Of a DNA stretch of 64,000 nt, positions 37,979 through 46,452 are shown one piece after another. The DNA comes from Gimesia sp. Lineage in GTDB: Bacteria; Planctomycetota; Planctomycetia; Planctomycetales; Planctomycetaceae. The stretch lies in assembly GCA_002706765.1 (NCBI GenBank), contig PAJV01000073.1, positions 1-64,000 of the forward strand, in the 5' to 3' direction. Position 1 is the stretch's first letter. Every line of letters begins with the position of its first letter. Under the pieces are notes generated by a model, which saw only the letters and a program-made list of their open reading frames with translations, searched no databases and was not told where the DNA came from. Made by a program: the position numbers and the translations under genes.

Positions 37979-39556
37979 ATGTTTCGAAAAAGGGCGATCC
38001 CGTTTGTGGTGGTATTGCTGGCACTGGCTGGCATTGGTGGTTTTCTGGTCAACTCAGATCGATCCCAGTCGGTCGTCGCAGATAAGCAGGTGGTGGCTGA
38101 TGTCACTCCGGCCATTCAACATCACACCCATACCGATTTACAAAAGACAGGTCGCCGACTGGATGAAATTAATCAGGTGATCGCCAGTCGTATTCCCCAG
38201 TTGCAGGGATTGCGCCCGGTGAACGCCAGCGGTGTCACGCAGAAACCCTGGAATGATCCCGCCTTAAATGATTTATATCAGCAGATCCGCGATCAGAAAC
38301 TGACCATCTGGTTTCCCCGTAATGGCGAACCGTTCTCCATCTGGGTCGGCAATCCAGAGAAGGTCGTGGACGGGAAAAAAATCTACCAGCATACCGAAGC
38401 GCTTCAAAAATCGGTTCCGCTGATCAATCAGTTGCCTTTCCCTGTCCGCATCTGGTTTTATGGCACCCGCGACCAGTCCAACCCGGAACTGGGAGAATGT
38501 ATCGAAGCCGTCGCGGGAATTAAAAACCTGTCTGGAGTCAAGTTCTCTTACTGCCGGATCAACGAACGCGGTTACCAGGCACTCCGCAAACTCGCCGGGC
38601 TGCAGGATCTGGAAATCCTGCATTCGCATCTGGATGAAACGGCGCTGGAACAGATCGCGCAGATGGACGGGCTGCAACGTCTGCATCTGCATTTCGGCAA
38701 AAACCAGATCGATTCCCCGCTTGCGGAAAAACTTCTGGATCTGCCTCATCTGCAGGACTTCAAATTATACATGAACCTCACATCCAACCGGGTCAGCCCG
38801 TTCTGGAAGAAGCTCTCCGGCTGCTCACAACTGGTCGCCCTGGAAGTCGATTGCGGCCCCGTCAAGCAGGATCTGCTCGTCAAATTTTTGAAAACCGGCG
38901 CTCATCAGAAACTGGAAAGCTGGGTGGTTCGAAATGTGTTCCCCGGAAAAAAACTGGCTGATGCGTTTGTACTCGCACCGCAGCTGACTTCGCTCAAGGT
39001 CCCCTCGGGATCCCCAGAGGAGATGAGTTATCTGCTGGAGAAACTCTCCCGGGATCTGCCCGGAATGAGAAGTCTGACCATCGGCTGGGATACGGGAATT
39101 CATCTGACCGGTGAAGAGGCTCGCAACGCACTGCAGCAGCTGGGCCGCTTTAAGAACCTGCAGGAATGCCATGTTCCCATCACGCTGCCGGATGCGTATG
39201 CGCTGCAGCCCTTAACCCAGCTCACGCAACTCGAAAGCTTTTACTGCAAAGACCTGAATCTGACTCAGGAGACATTATTTCTGCTCGCACAGATGCCGGC
39301 CCTTAAGAGTCTGGATGTCAACGCGTTGAACTTTGGAGAAGAGTCTTCTCATCTGCTGCCCTGGTTGTCGCATGTGGAACAGATCGAAATCAGAGATCCT
39401 GCCACTTTGACCGATGAACGACTGGCGCTGCTCAATCAGCTGCCCCAGCTGTCCCGGCTGAAATGGTGTGATATCGCAATTCAAAAACCGGTACCACTCA
39501 CTCCGGAAGCACGCCAGAAGTATTCCCATATCGACTTCAATATCTGCGGGAATTGA
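37979..39556 (+). CDS. Membrane-anchored LRR-like protein
   Basis: This 525-residue protein has an N-terminal membrane helix (about residues 6-24, FVVVLLALAGIGGFLV) and a long periplasmic region of degenerate leucine-rich repeats, for example LQDLEILHSHLDETALEQIAQMDGLQRLHLHF and LTQLESFYCKDLNLTQETLFLLAQMPALKSLDVNAL. GGAGG precedes ATG 37979, so I chose it over the ATG at 37955. It is a distant relative of the LRR protein at 7216. Its role is unknown. Confidence 0.78.
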   Translation: MFRKRAIPFVVVLLALAGIGGFLVNSDRSQSVVADKQVVADVTPAIQHHTHTDLQKTGRRLDEINQVIASRIPQLQGLRPVNASGVTQKPWNDPALNDLYQQIRDQKLTIWFPRNGEPFSIWVGNPEKVVDGKKIYQHTEALQKSVPLINQLPFPVRIWFYGTRDQSNPELGECIEAVAGIKNLSGVKFSYCRINERGYQALRKLAGLQDLEILHSHLDETALEQIAQMDGLQRLHLHFGKNQIDSPLAEKLLDLPHLQDFKLYMNLTSNRVSPFWKKLSGCSQLVALEVDCGPVKQDLLVKFLKTGAHQKLESWVVRNVFPGKKLADAFVLAPQLTSLKVPSGSPEEMSYLLEKLSRDLPGMRSLTIGWDTGIHLTGEEARNALQQLGRFKNLQECHVPITLPDAYALQPLTQLTQLESFYCKDLNLTQETLFLLAQMPALKSLDVNALNFGEESSHLLPWLSHVEQIEIRDPATLTDERLALLNQLPQLSRLKWCDIAIQKPVPLTPEARQKYSHIDFNICGN

Positions 39557-39627
39557 AAGTGACTGCAGTCAACGGCTCGCTCTGTGAGATCGTTTATCAC
39601 CCCAGGTGGTCTCAGCAGCGGGTCCGC

Positions 39628-39939
39628 TTACTTGATTGAGAATTCATGCAGGGTTTCCGGCCAGATGGCATGGAAATCATCTTCACTGATGGGACGATAG
39701 CCGGCTTTGAAGCGGTTCATCAGCGGATGGTCAATCTGCGTTCTGATCTGGCTGAGAACTTTAGCGGGATCATCGACGGTCATAAACAGATTCATTTCCG
39801 AACTGCCGAAATCGTGTCCGTCGACAATGGTCTTGCCATCCACCTGAATTTGATCGATGATGACGGATTCCAGATCCACGAGAGAATCGTAATCAGAGAT
39901 TACGGCACCCTTAAACTGTAGTACAAGTTGAAATTTCAT
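39628..39939 (-). CDS. Hypothetical protein
   Basis: I do not recognise this 103-residue protein. It is mixed alpha/beta in pattern, starting MKFQLVLQFKGAVISDYDSL, with MNLFMTVDDPAKVLSQIRTQI in the middle and a C-terminus rich in aromatic and acidic residues. It has no signal peptide or membrane segment. The start at 39939 begins the protein-like part; the frame extends to 39999 but that stretch is poor. Confidence 0.6.
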   Translation of the reverse strand: MKFQLVLQFKGAVISDYDSLVDLESVIIDQIQVDGKTIVDGHDFGSSEMNLFMTVDDPAKVLSQIRTQIDHPLMNRFKAGYRPISEDDFHAIWPETLHEFSIK

Positions 39940-40195
39940 AGTCGTTCTCACGGTCTGATGGATAGAATGGCGAGAGAGTATCGGACCCTGTTTGCCCATC
40001 GAAAGGGCTCAAGACTGGCTACAGCCCCATTATAACGAAGGGACCGCTGTTTTTGATACCAGGTTCATTCAATTTCGTCTGAATTCAATAAACCGGAGAT
40101 GCGGGTCAACAAACTCTGCCGACGATCATGACGACACAAACTCTTGACTGCAAGCAGTTTCGGAAGAATACTTATTAACCCGGGGAGTGAAGAAA

Positions 40196-40297
40196 ATGCA
40201 GACGCGCATCAGTAATTCCCGCTTGGCTCATCTTGTCACAGGTACACTGGTGGCCCTCATTCCGCTTTATTTGCTGGTTCCGTTCCCCGTTCTGTGA
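40196..40297 (+). CDS. Possible small membrane protein
   Basis: This short frame codes for 33 residues, mostly one hydrophobic helix (AHLVTGTLVALIPLYLLVPFPVL). CGGGGAG stands before the ATG. Its stop overlaps a GTG (40294) that opens another frame of 25 residues ending at 40371 (MKFYTEGMSAQQLQQLEEIQKPIHS if GTG is read as start). Together they could be two coupled small genes, or one gene split by a frameshift. The rest of the gap 39940-40528 shows nothing further. Confidence 0.4.
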   Translation: MQTRISNSRLAHLVTGTLVALIPLYLLVPFPVL

Positions 40298-40528
40298 AAT
40301 TCTACACGGAGGGGATGAGTGCTCAGCAACTTCAGCAGTTGGAAGAAATTCAGAAGCCGATTCACTCTTAAAACGGAAATCCATAACTTCCACTGTACAA
40401 ACGCCTTAAGAAAACTTCCTTCTTCCCCCCAATTACCCCCATCGCTATAGACACAATCCGCCGATCCCCCTAAAATCTGCCGACTTTTTTATTTACACAC
40501 ATATATAGATCGCATCGGGCTCTTAAAT

Positions 40529-41533
40529 ATGAATTCACAGCAGACACTCGCGCCGCTTCCGGAAACGGATAACATTCTTCCTGAAAACGCAGCTGCTGAG
40601 ACGCCCGAATCTGAGACACCCCAGGCTGAAACTTCACAGCCGGACAGGTACGCCACTCCCGACTGGGCGAATATCGGCTGGGTCGTCGCCATTCACCTGG
40701 GACTGCTGGCTGCTCCCTTTTATTTCACCTGGACCGGACTGCTGACCGCTGTATTCCTGGGCTGGCTCACCGGCTGTATCGGGATCTGCATGGGCTACCA
40801 TCGCCTGCTCACACATGGCAGCTTTCAGACCTACTCGTTTATGAACCGCGCGATCGGCCTGATTGGCTTACTGGCCGGGCAGGGGCCTCCGATTCAGTGG
40901 GTCGCCAATCACCGTAAACATCATCTGCACAGCGATCAGCCCGGCGATCCGCATTCGCCGCGCGAGGGTCGCTGGTGGAGCCACATTCTCTGGCTGGTTC
41001 CCTATCACAGCAGCGAAGAAATTCAGGCCACCCATCAGCGGTTCGCCCCCGATCTGCTCAAAGACCCGTTTATGCGGTTTCTGCAGAAAACATTTCTGTT
41101 CTGGCACATCGGTCTGGGCGCCATTTTATATGGCATTGGTTACTGGCTGGGTGGCAGAGAGACCGCGATCAGCATGGTCGTGTATGGGATGTTCGTGCGT
41201 CTGTTCTACGTGCTGCACGCGACCTGGTTCGTCAATTCCGCCACCCACATCTGGGGCTACCGCAATTACGAAACCACCGACGACAGCAAAAACCTGTGGT
41301 GGGTCGCCCTCATGACTTACGGAGAAGGCTGGCACAACAACCATCACAAGTACCAGCGGATGGCAAAGAACGGCCACAAATGGTGGGAACTCGATATGAC
41401 CTACGGCGCGATCCTCGTCCTCGAAAAACTGGGACTTGCCTGGAAAGTCGTCAAGACAATTCCCCCCAACGACAAAGAGTCGGCAGTCAAGCCTCCCAAA
41501 TTCGCCCAGCAGCAACAGACCGTGAATCGCTAG
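40529..41533 (+). CDS. Acyl-CoA/acyl-lipid desaturase
   Basis: This 334-residue membrane di-iron desaturase puts a double bond into fatty acyl chains. All three histidine boxes of the stearoyl-CoA desaturase group are present: HRLLTH (91-96), HRKHH (128-132) and a C-terminal HNNHH (about 270), with the membrane segments between them. The position of the double bond (delta-9 likely) is inferred from the family. The first 40 residues are polar and low complexity, an unusual extension. It is followed by a bidirectional terminator. Confidence 0.88.
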   Translation: MNSQQTLAPLPETDNILPENAAAETPESETPQAETSQPDRYATPDWANIGWVVAIHLGLLAAPFYFTWTGLLTAVFLGWLTGCIGICMGYHRLLTHGSFQTYSFMNRAIGLIGLLAGQGPPIQWVANHRKHHLHSDQPGDPHSPREGRWWSHILWLVPYHSSEEIQATHQRFAPDLLKDPFMRFLQKTFLFWHIGLGAILYGIGYWLGGRETAISMVVYGMFVRLFYVLHATWFVNSATHIWGYRNYETTDDSKNLWWVALMTYGEGWHNNHHKYQRMAKNGHKWWELDMTYGAILVLEKLGLAWKVVKTIPPNDKESAVKPPKFAQQQQTVNR

Positions 41534-41563
41534 AACGCATCACAATAGTAGAATCCCCATTCA

Positions 41564-41597
41564 GAAAAAAGCCGGCCCCTGAAGAGCCGGCTTTTTT
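41564..41597. terminator. Bidirectional terminator
   Basis: AGAAAAAAGCCGGC, loop, GCCGGCTTTTTTCTG: a strong stem with A- and T-runs, between the convergent desaturase and RraA-like genes. Confidence 0.88.
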
Positions 41598-41621
41598 CTG
41601 ATCTACGATTCAGGGAATATT

Positions 41622-42353
41622 TTATTCGCCCCGCAGGCGTTTACCGAGTTTGGCGATTTCGGCACCCAGTTCTTTGCGGGCTTCTCCCAGTCCTTCGGGA
41701 GTCAGGTTGCCGGATTTGAGATAGTCGAGCACGATGTCTTCGGCTTTCATCAGGTCTTTGCAGGCGTCGGCGATTTCAGAAGCGATTTCGGTCGGGATCG
41801 TCGTGACGCCGTTCAGATCGCCGTGCAACAGGTCGCCGGGATAAATGGGGATGCCGCCGACAGTCACAGGAACATTCACCTGCAGTGTGTGACAGTAACC
41901 GTGGGCACAATTGGTGCCGTTGGTGAAGGCAGGAAAGTCGAGGGCTTCGACCTGATCCAGATCGCGGCCCGCGCCTGAAGTGATAATGCCTTTCGCGCCG
42001 TAGGCTTTGTAGGTGGAGCACATGACTTCCCCAAAGGTGGCAGACGCCGTGGGTTCATCAATGTCCTGGTATACGACGACGGGAGCACCAGGCAGTGACT
42101 CGAAAGCAGCAACCTGGGCATCCAGGCCGGAATAGACGTCGCCGCTGCGGGGGGGAGCCATGCTGCGAAAGGTAGAGGTCAACGCATAGCCGACCATCGG
42201 GGGCATCTTGGGGAAGCAGGCTTTGATCGAATCATTCATGTAGCCCGTATTACGAGGACGAATGTTCCAGAGTTCGATCACGTTGCAGACGGTGGGTGTA
42301 TCGTACCTGGCAAGTTCTTCAAGGGCGGCAGCGGAGAGGCCTTCGGTGGACAT
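41622..42353 (-). CDS. RraA family protein
   Basis: This 243-residue protein belongs to the RraA/HMG-aldolase-like family. It shows YDTPTVCNVIELW at the start, GIITSGAGRDLDQVEALDFPAF in the middle and VNVPVTVGGIPIYPGDLLHGDLNGVTTIP, the characteristic block with the metal-binding D and the PGD motif. Family members are either inhibitors of RNase E or 4-hydroxy-4-methyl-2-oxoglutarate aldolase-type lyases; the DLNGV and RDLD segments suit an enzyme, so I lean to a lyase. It follows the LarA-like gene on the same strand (gap 136 bp). Confidence 0.82.
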   Translation of the reverse strand: MSTEGLSAAALEELARYDTPTVCNVIELWNIRPRNTGYMNDSIKACFPKMPPMVGYALTSTFRSMAPPRSGDVYSGLDAQVAAFESLPGAPVVVYQDIDEPTASATFGEVMCSTYKAYGAKGIITSGAGRDLDQVEALDFPAFTNGTNCAHGYCHTLQVNVPVTVGGIPIYPGDLLHGDLNGVTTIPTEIASEIADACKDLMKAEDIVLDYLKSGNLTPEGLGEARKELGAEIAKLGKRLRGE

Positions 42354-42489
42354 GTCGTTCTTTCTGTTAATGTTAAATGAATTAGTGGAATGTCATTTTT
42401 AAATTTTTAGATTGATAGATATCACGAGAGTGCGACAACGGAGCACGTAAACAACGACTGCAACTCTCAATTTCCAGCTTGACAAAGCA

Positions 42490-43770
42490 TTAGTGTCGTG
42501 GTGCTTCAAAAACAGGTGTCAGATTCTGTTCCGCGTCGAATGCCAGTTCGAACGGTCCGGCGATGATTTCCAGATCGTCGCGACTGTTGATTTCCTCCAG
42601 GTACGTTTCACTGACAATGACTTCGCTCAATTCGAGCGTATCAAAAATCTGTACAATGCGGCTGGCTTCCGGGGAAACCAGGCCAATGGTTTGCAGGGCC
42701 GCCTCAATGGCTTCGCGGTCGGTCGGGTAGGCCAGCGGCACCATGGCGGCGGTCGGGTGACTACCAGTATTAGCGTTAATCCGGGTGATTTTCCAGTCAA
42801 CGCTCGCCACGGTGCGTTCATTGGTGAATTCAGCCAGACCGATGCCACAGGCATTGCCGTGCGTTTCCTGGGTCAGCCCGCGAATCATGATGCGTTTGAC
42901 AGAAACATGATCCCGTTCGGTGGCGGCGTGATCGTTGAACTTGCGACCGATGACGCAGGCGTCCATTCCCGATCCGCTGATATTTTTTCCGATGCGATCC
43001 ACGATCAGCAGATCGGTCTGCGGAAACGGGAGGCGGGGCAGCCAGTCGCGGGCGATGTTCAGCAGCGCCTTTTCCCGTTCGTAAAACTGGTCGGGCGGGA
43101 CGGCTTCGATGAGGGCGGTCTGATCGTAGGAGTTCTCCACGATTGCCAGCCCGGCGACGACCGAACATTTCTGCAGAATCGACTTGGCGACCGCATTGAT
43201 GATTTCTTCGAAGCTGATGTCTTCGATCGCGCGGTGATAGATTTTAGCACCTTCATGTTTGCCCAGGCCGATGAGCATCATCTTATGCAGGCCCGATTCG
43301 ATGTCGCCGACAAAGCGGGTATGTGGTTTCACCCGTCCGCAGATCAGGACGTGGTCGGCTTCATAGGCGTGTTTGTCGAAATGCACAGGAATGCCGTGCG
43401 AGGTGGTATCGACGATCACTGTTTCCATCGAAGAGCGGATTTCCACGCCCATCGTTTCTGCTGTAATTCCATACGAGGCAATGACTTCAGTCTGTCCGTC
43501 TGCGGTACCACCACCATGACTGCCCATGGCCGGCACGATAAAGGGGACCGCTTCGATTGATTTCAGAAAGTCGACAGTGGTCTTGATGATCAAGGCGATA
43601 TTAGCGATGCCTCGACTGCCGACCGTAATCGCTACAGACTCGCCTGGTTTGACTGTTTTCTCCAGGTTGAGCTTCGCCAGTTCCATACGAACCGTTTCAG
43701 CCACGTTTTCAATCCGGGAAGACGGGAAGTTCTGGCGGACTCGGTAGAATTTGGGAAGTATCATATTCAT
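42490..43770 (-). CDS. LarA-like (DUF2088) protein
   Basis: This 426-residue protein matches the lactate-racemase LarA N-terminal domain family (DUF2088): AITVGSRGIANIALIIKTTVDFL, IVPAMGSHGGGTADGQTEVIASYGIT and GRVKPHTRFVGDIESGLHKMMLIGLGKHEGA. Known LarA enzymes carry a nickel-pincer cofactor and racemise or epimerise 2-hydroxy acids. The accessory larB, larC and larE genes are not in the window, so cofactor supply must come from elsewhere, or the activity differs. I chose ATG 43770; the frame extends to a GTG at 43848. Confidence 0.75.
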   Translation of the reverse strand: MNMILPKFYRVRQNFPSSRIENVAETVRMELAKLNLEKTVKPGESVAITVGSRGIANIALIIKTTVDFLKSIEAVPFIVPAMGSHGGGTADGQTEVIASYGITAETMGVEIRSSMETVIVDTTSHGIPVHFDKHAYEADHVLICGRVKPHTRFVGDIESGLHKMMLIGLGKHEGAKIYHRAIEDISFEEIINAVAKSILQKCSVVAGLAIVENSYDQTALIEAVPPDQFYEREKALLNIARDWLPRLPFPQTDLLIVDRIGKNISGSGMDACVIGRKFNDHAATERDHVSVKRIMIRGLTQETHGNACGIGLAEFTNERTVASVDWKITRINANTGSHPTAAMVPLAYPTDREAIEAALQTIGLVSPEASRIVQIFDTLELSEVIVSETYLEEINSRDDLEIIAGPFELAFDAEQNLTPVFEAPRH

Positions 43771-44037
43771 GGCAGCACTTTGGCTTTTCAGGGAGTCAGT
43801 GCACTCGATTATCGGGGTTGGCTTTATCCTGGCGGTCTCTCCGCTCACTTCGGCGTACCGGTCTAATATGAAGACTCTGTTATTGTACGTAATTCATGCC
43901 GGATTACGCTACATTCGCGGGCTCTCACCCGTCAGAATAGATAAGAACAGCGCGATCGGTTCTGACGGTCTGGCGGGGGTTGAGAAAAGTCTTGTTCTAA
44001 ACCGTTATTTCCGCTAACTTAACGTTTCTGATTTAGT

Positions 44038-44133
44038 CTGGACTGTGTCCAGTTTGCCAGTCGCGTCTCCAGGACTATTTGAACCGGGTATCATAGTTTG
44101 AGAGACGCTTTGGTTAAATGTGATGCAATCCAG
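44038..44133 (+). repeat. GCGTCTC/GAGACGC repeat, copy C
   Basis: GGACTGTGTCC hairpin, GCGTCTCC, a spacer with GGGTATCATAG, GAGAGACGC, TTTGGTTAAATGTGATGCAATCCAG. It lies directly before the FlgG-like gene. The rest of the gap 43771-44187 shows nothing I can assign. Confidence 0.8.
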
Positions 44134-44187
44134 AAATCAGCAGGTCGAAACTGGATGTCGAACCTTGTTGCTGCAGGGAAGCAGGAT

Positions 44188-45819
44188 ATGAGAAAAAACT
44201 TTGAGCGGATCATTTTTGCTGTTTCCGTTTGTGTCTTATGCGGAGTGCTGTTTGTCCAGGCAATCCTGTATCTGAAGGATCTGGGTTTTGTCGAAAGGGG
44301 CACTCCCGTCTCGCTCACGTTCACACAGGAACCACGCAAAATCGCAGTGGAGCCCGGGAATTCAGAAGATGAGTTTCAGGCAGGAAGCTTTCTGTCGGAA
44401 GCGTCTCTGGAGCCGGTCGAACTGGCACTGGCAGAATCGGAAGAAGTCGAAGAGGACTCTGCGGAACTGACTTCGGACGATTCGCTCTTGAACGGTCCGC
44501 TGTTGCGAACACCGGGGGTTGTCGTCGACGAGTATTCTGATGATGACGCGGCGGAACAGTCTGATCCTGAGCCGCCGATTCTGGCTAAACCACTCCAGGA
44601 TTTTCTACAGACACCAGGTCCCCTGATGCCCCCTTTGAATGCAGAGCCGCTGGCTGATTCGGAGAAACGTTCTGCCGCGCGCGATGACAAGATGACGCGT
44701 TCGATTATTCGCGAACATCTGCCCGACGCCACCGAGGATGAATTACAGATCTGGTTTGAAGAGCTGCGGGGCGTGCCTCACAAAGTGGCCTCCGATTTGC
44801 TTTCCATTCGCAAACTGCTGCAGCCCAAAGGGGCGCTGCGCACGACACAGGATAAATGGGCGCAGCTGCAGCCGAGCTTTGAAGCGTTACCTCCTCAGCA
44901 ACCGGTTTCTACGACACAGAAAGCATTGCCCGACCAGTCCGGATTCATCGGGTTTTCATCAAAAGCGGACCGGGACGAACTGCAGCAGCGATTGCGACCC
45001 ACGGTGGACGCACTGCGATTGTCGCGGGATGTGATTGTGAATAACATCGCGAACGCCGGGACGATCGGTTTTAAACGACTGTACGTGGAATTCGAATCGC
45101 TGCCTTACGAATATGTCAAAACGCCGGCGAGTGAAGAATCGGAAACCGAGCCGCCCATTGCCGTGGGCATGGGAAGCCAGGTTCTGCAGACTCGGATTTC
45201 CCAGACGAGTGGAGAACTGCTGAAGACGGGCCGTGAACTGGATATCGCCATCGAAGGGCAGGGCTTTCTTCAGGTGCGTCTGGGAGAGACAACCGCATAT
45301 ACCCGTACGGGACGGCTGATGTTTGATGAAGACGGGCGATTATGTATTCGCGGGTCCCAGCACAATTATCTGATCGTGCCTGAGATCAAGCTGCCTGCCG
45401 AAGCATATTCCCTTCAGATTTCGGAATCGGGAATTGTGACGGCGTTACTGGCAGACGCCGAAAAGGAAGTGACGGCAGGGGAACTGCAGATTGCCTGCTT
45501 CACCGATGCGAGCGAACTGTTTCCGCGTGAATCATGCCTGTTTACCACGACGCCACGCGCGGGTGTCGCACGGGTGCTGACACCGGGAACAAAAGGAGCC
45601 GGCCAGATCCGCTCTGGTGCTCTGGAAGCATCGAATGTCTCGATCGTCGAAGAACTGGAGCAACTGTCGCTCATCAAGCAGAGACTGGATGCTTTGAAAA
45701 CCGTGTACCTGACGGAGCCTGACGAACCGGTGCAGGCGGACCTGGGTCTGCCGGCAGAACGGATCGCCCGGCCGCAAACTCAGCAGCTGCCACAGGGCAA
45801 TCGTTCGATTATCAAATGA
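44188..45819 (+). CDS. FlgG-like flagellar rod/hook protein with membrane anchor and long N-terminal extension
   Basis: This 543-residue protein has three parts: a membrane helix at about residues 6-28 (RIIFAVSVCVLCGVLFVQAILYL), an acidic, proline-rich linker of about 230 residues, and a C-terminal region typical of FlgF/FlgG. That region has RLSRDVIVNNIANAGTIGFKRLYVEFE, the N-terminal rod motif, then ELLKTGRELDIAIEGQGFLQVRLGETTAYTRTGRLMFDEDGRL, and the C-terminal GALEASNVSIVEELEQLSLIKQRLDALK coiled-coil. Ordinary FlgG has about 260 residues and no anchor. No other flagellar genes are near. ATG 44188 follows GCAGGA. Function is unclear. Confidence 0.82.
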   Translation: MRKNFERIIFAVSVCVLCGVLFVQAILYLKDLGFVERGTPVSLTFTQEPRKIAVEPGNSEDEFQAGSFLSEASLEPVELALAESEEVEEDSAELTSDDSLLNGPLLRTPGVVVDEYSDDDAAEQSDPEPPILAKPLQDFLQTPGPLMPPLNAEPLADSEKRSAARDDKMTRSIIREHLPDATEDELQIWFEELRGVPHKVASDLLSIRKLLQPKGALRTTQDKWAQLQPSFEALPPQQPVSTTQKALPDQSGFIGFSSKADRDELQQRLRPTVDALRLSRDVIVNNIANAGTIGFKRLYVEFESLPYEYVKTPASEESETEPPIAVGMGSQVLQTRISQTSGELLKTGRELDIAIEGQGFLQVRLGETTAYTRTGRLMFDEDGRLCIRGSQHNYLIVPEIKLPAEAYSLQISESGIVTALLADAEKEVTAGELQIACFTDASELFPRESCLFTTTPRAGVARVLTPGTKGAGQIRSGALEASNVSIVEELEQLSLIKQRLDALKTVYLTEPDEPVQADLGLPAERIARPQTQQLPQGNRSIIK

Positions 45820-45830
45820 GCGCTCGCGAC

Positions 45831-46277
45831 TCAGGGGAAGAGTTTCTTCAATGTCTGGTGACGCTGATAAAAGCCTTCATCGAACAGATCGAGCAGCTTG
45901 GATTCCGTGATCAGAAAGCCGAGCAGTCCGCCGGGCGGTTCGAACTCCAGACGATCGATGAGCGTGATCTGGTTTTCACCCGCGGGGACGATGTGGTGTT
46001 CGTGGGTGTAAGATTTCAGTGGTCCTGAGATCTGCCTTTCAGTGAACAGCGTGGGTTCTTCAAACACGATGATTTCGTGTGTGCCTTCCTGAACTTTGCC
46101 GAAGCCCTGGATCTGAAATTCCAGAATCGCGCCCTTATATAATTTGTCCGGCTTTTTTGTGAAGGACAGGCCGGTATCGGGGGGGCTGATCTTCAGGATA
46201 TTATCGGTATCAATCAGGAAATCGAACATTTCCTGCGGTGTGGCATTCAGTTGCACGCTGGCTTCAAAACTCGCCAT
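45831..46277 (-). CDS. SRPBCC (START-like) family protein
   Basis: This 148-residue protein has the SRPBCC/polyketide-cyclase fold: ASFEASVQLNATPQEMFDFLIDTDNILKISPPDTG at the start, IQGFGKVQEGTHEIIVFEEPTLFTERQISGPLKSYTHEHHIVPAGENQITLIDRLEFEPPGG in the middle and a C-terminal helix DEGFYQRHQTLKKLF. Such proteins bind a hydrophobic ligand; no enzyme residues are obvious. It converges on the FlgG-like gene with only 11 bp between stops and is divergent from miaA. Confidence 0.8.
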   Translation of the reverse strand: MASFEASVQLNATPQEMFDFLIDTDNILKISPPDTGLSFTKKPDKLYKGAILEFQIQGFGKVQEGTHEIIVFEEPTLFTERQISGPLKSYTHEHHIVPAGENQITLIDRLEFEPPGGLLGFLITESKLLDLFDEGFYQRHQTLKKLFP

Positions 46278-46406
46278 GAGGTCTCTCTTTCGACATTCGA
46301 CGCGGATAAATATACTCTATGACAGTCGGGAATTAAGAACGTATCGTGATTCCCCGTGTATCCTAGCTGAATCGGGCTCGGATGACGAGTCCACCCCAAC
46401 AGAGAG

Positions 46407-46426
46407 TCCCTCATTTTTGTGAGGGA
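46407..46426 (+). other. Leader hairpin upstream of miaA
   Basis: TCCCTCA, loop TTTTTG, TGAGGGA, lying 27 bp before the miaA ATG. It has no T-run and could affect translation of miaA. Confidence 0.4.
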
Positions 46427-46452
46427 TGCTCGTGTCTCCAAGATGAGGAATC

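Noticed and set aside
43751..44017. 88-residue frame before the FlgG-like gene
   Set aside because: It overlaps the start of the LarA-like gene, has no binding site and no protein-like pattern.
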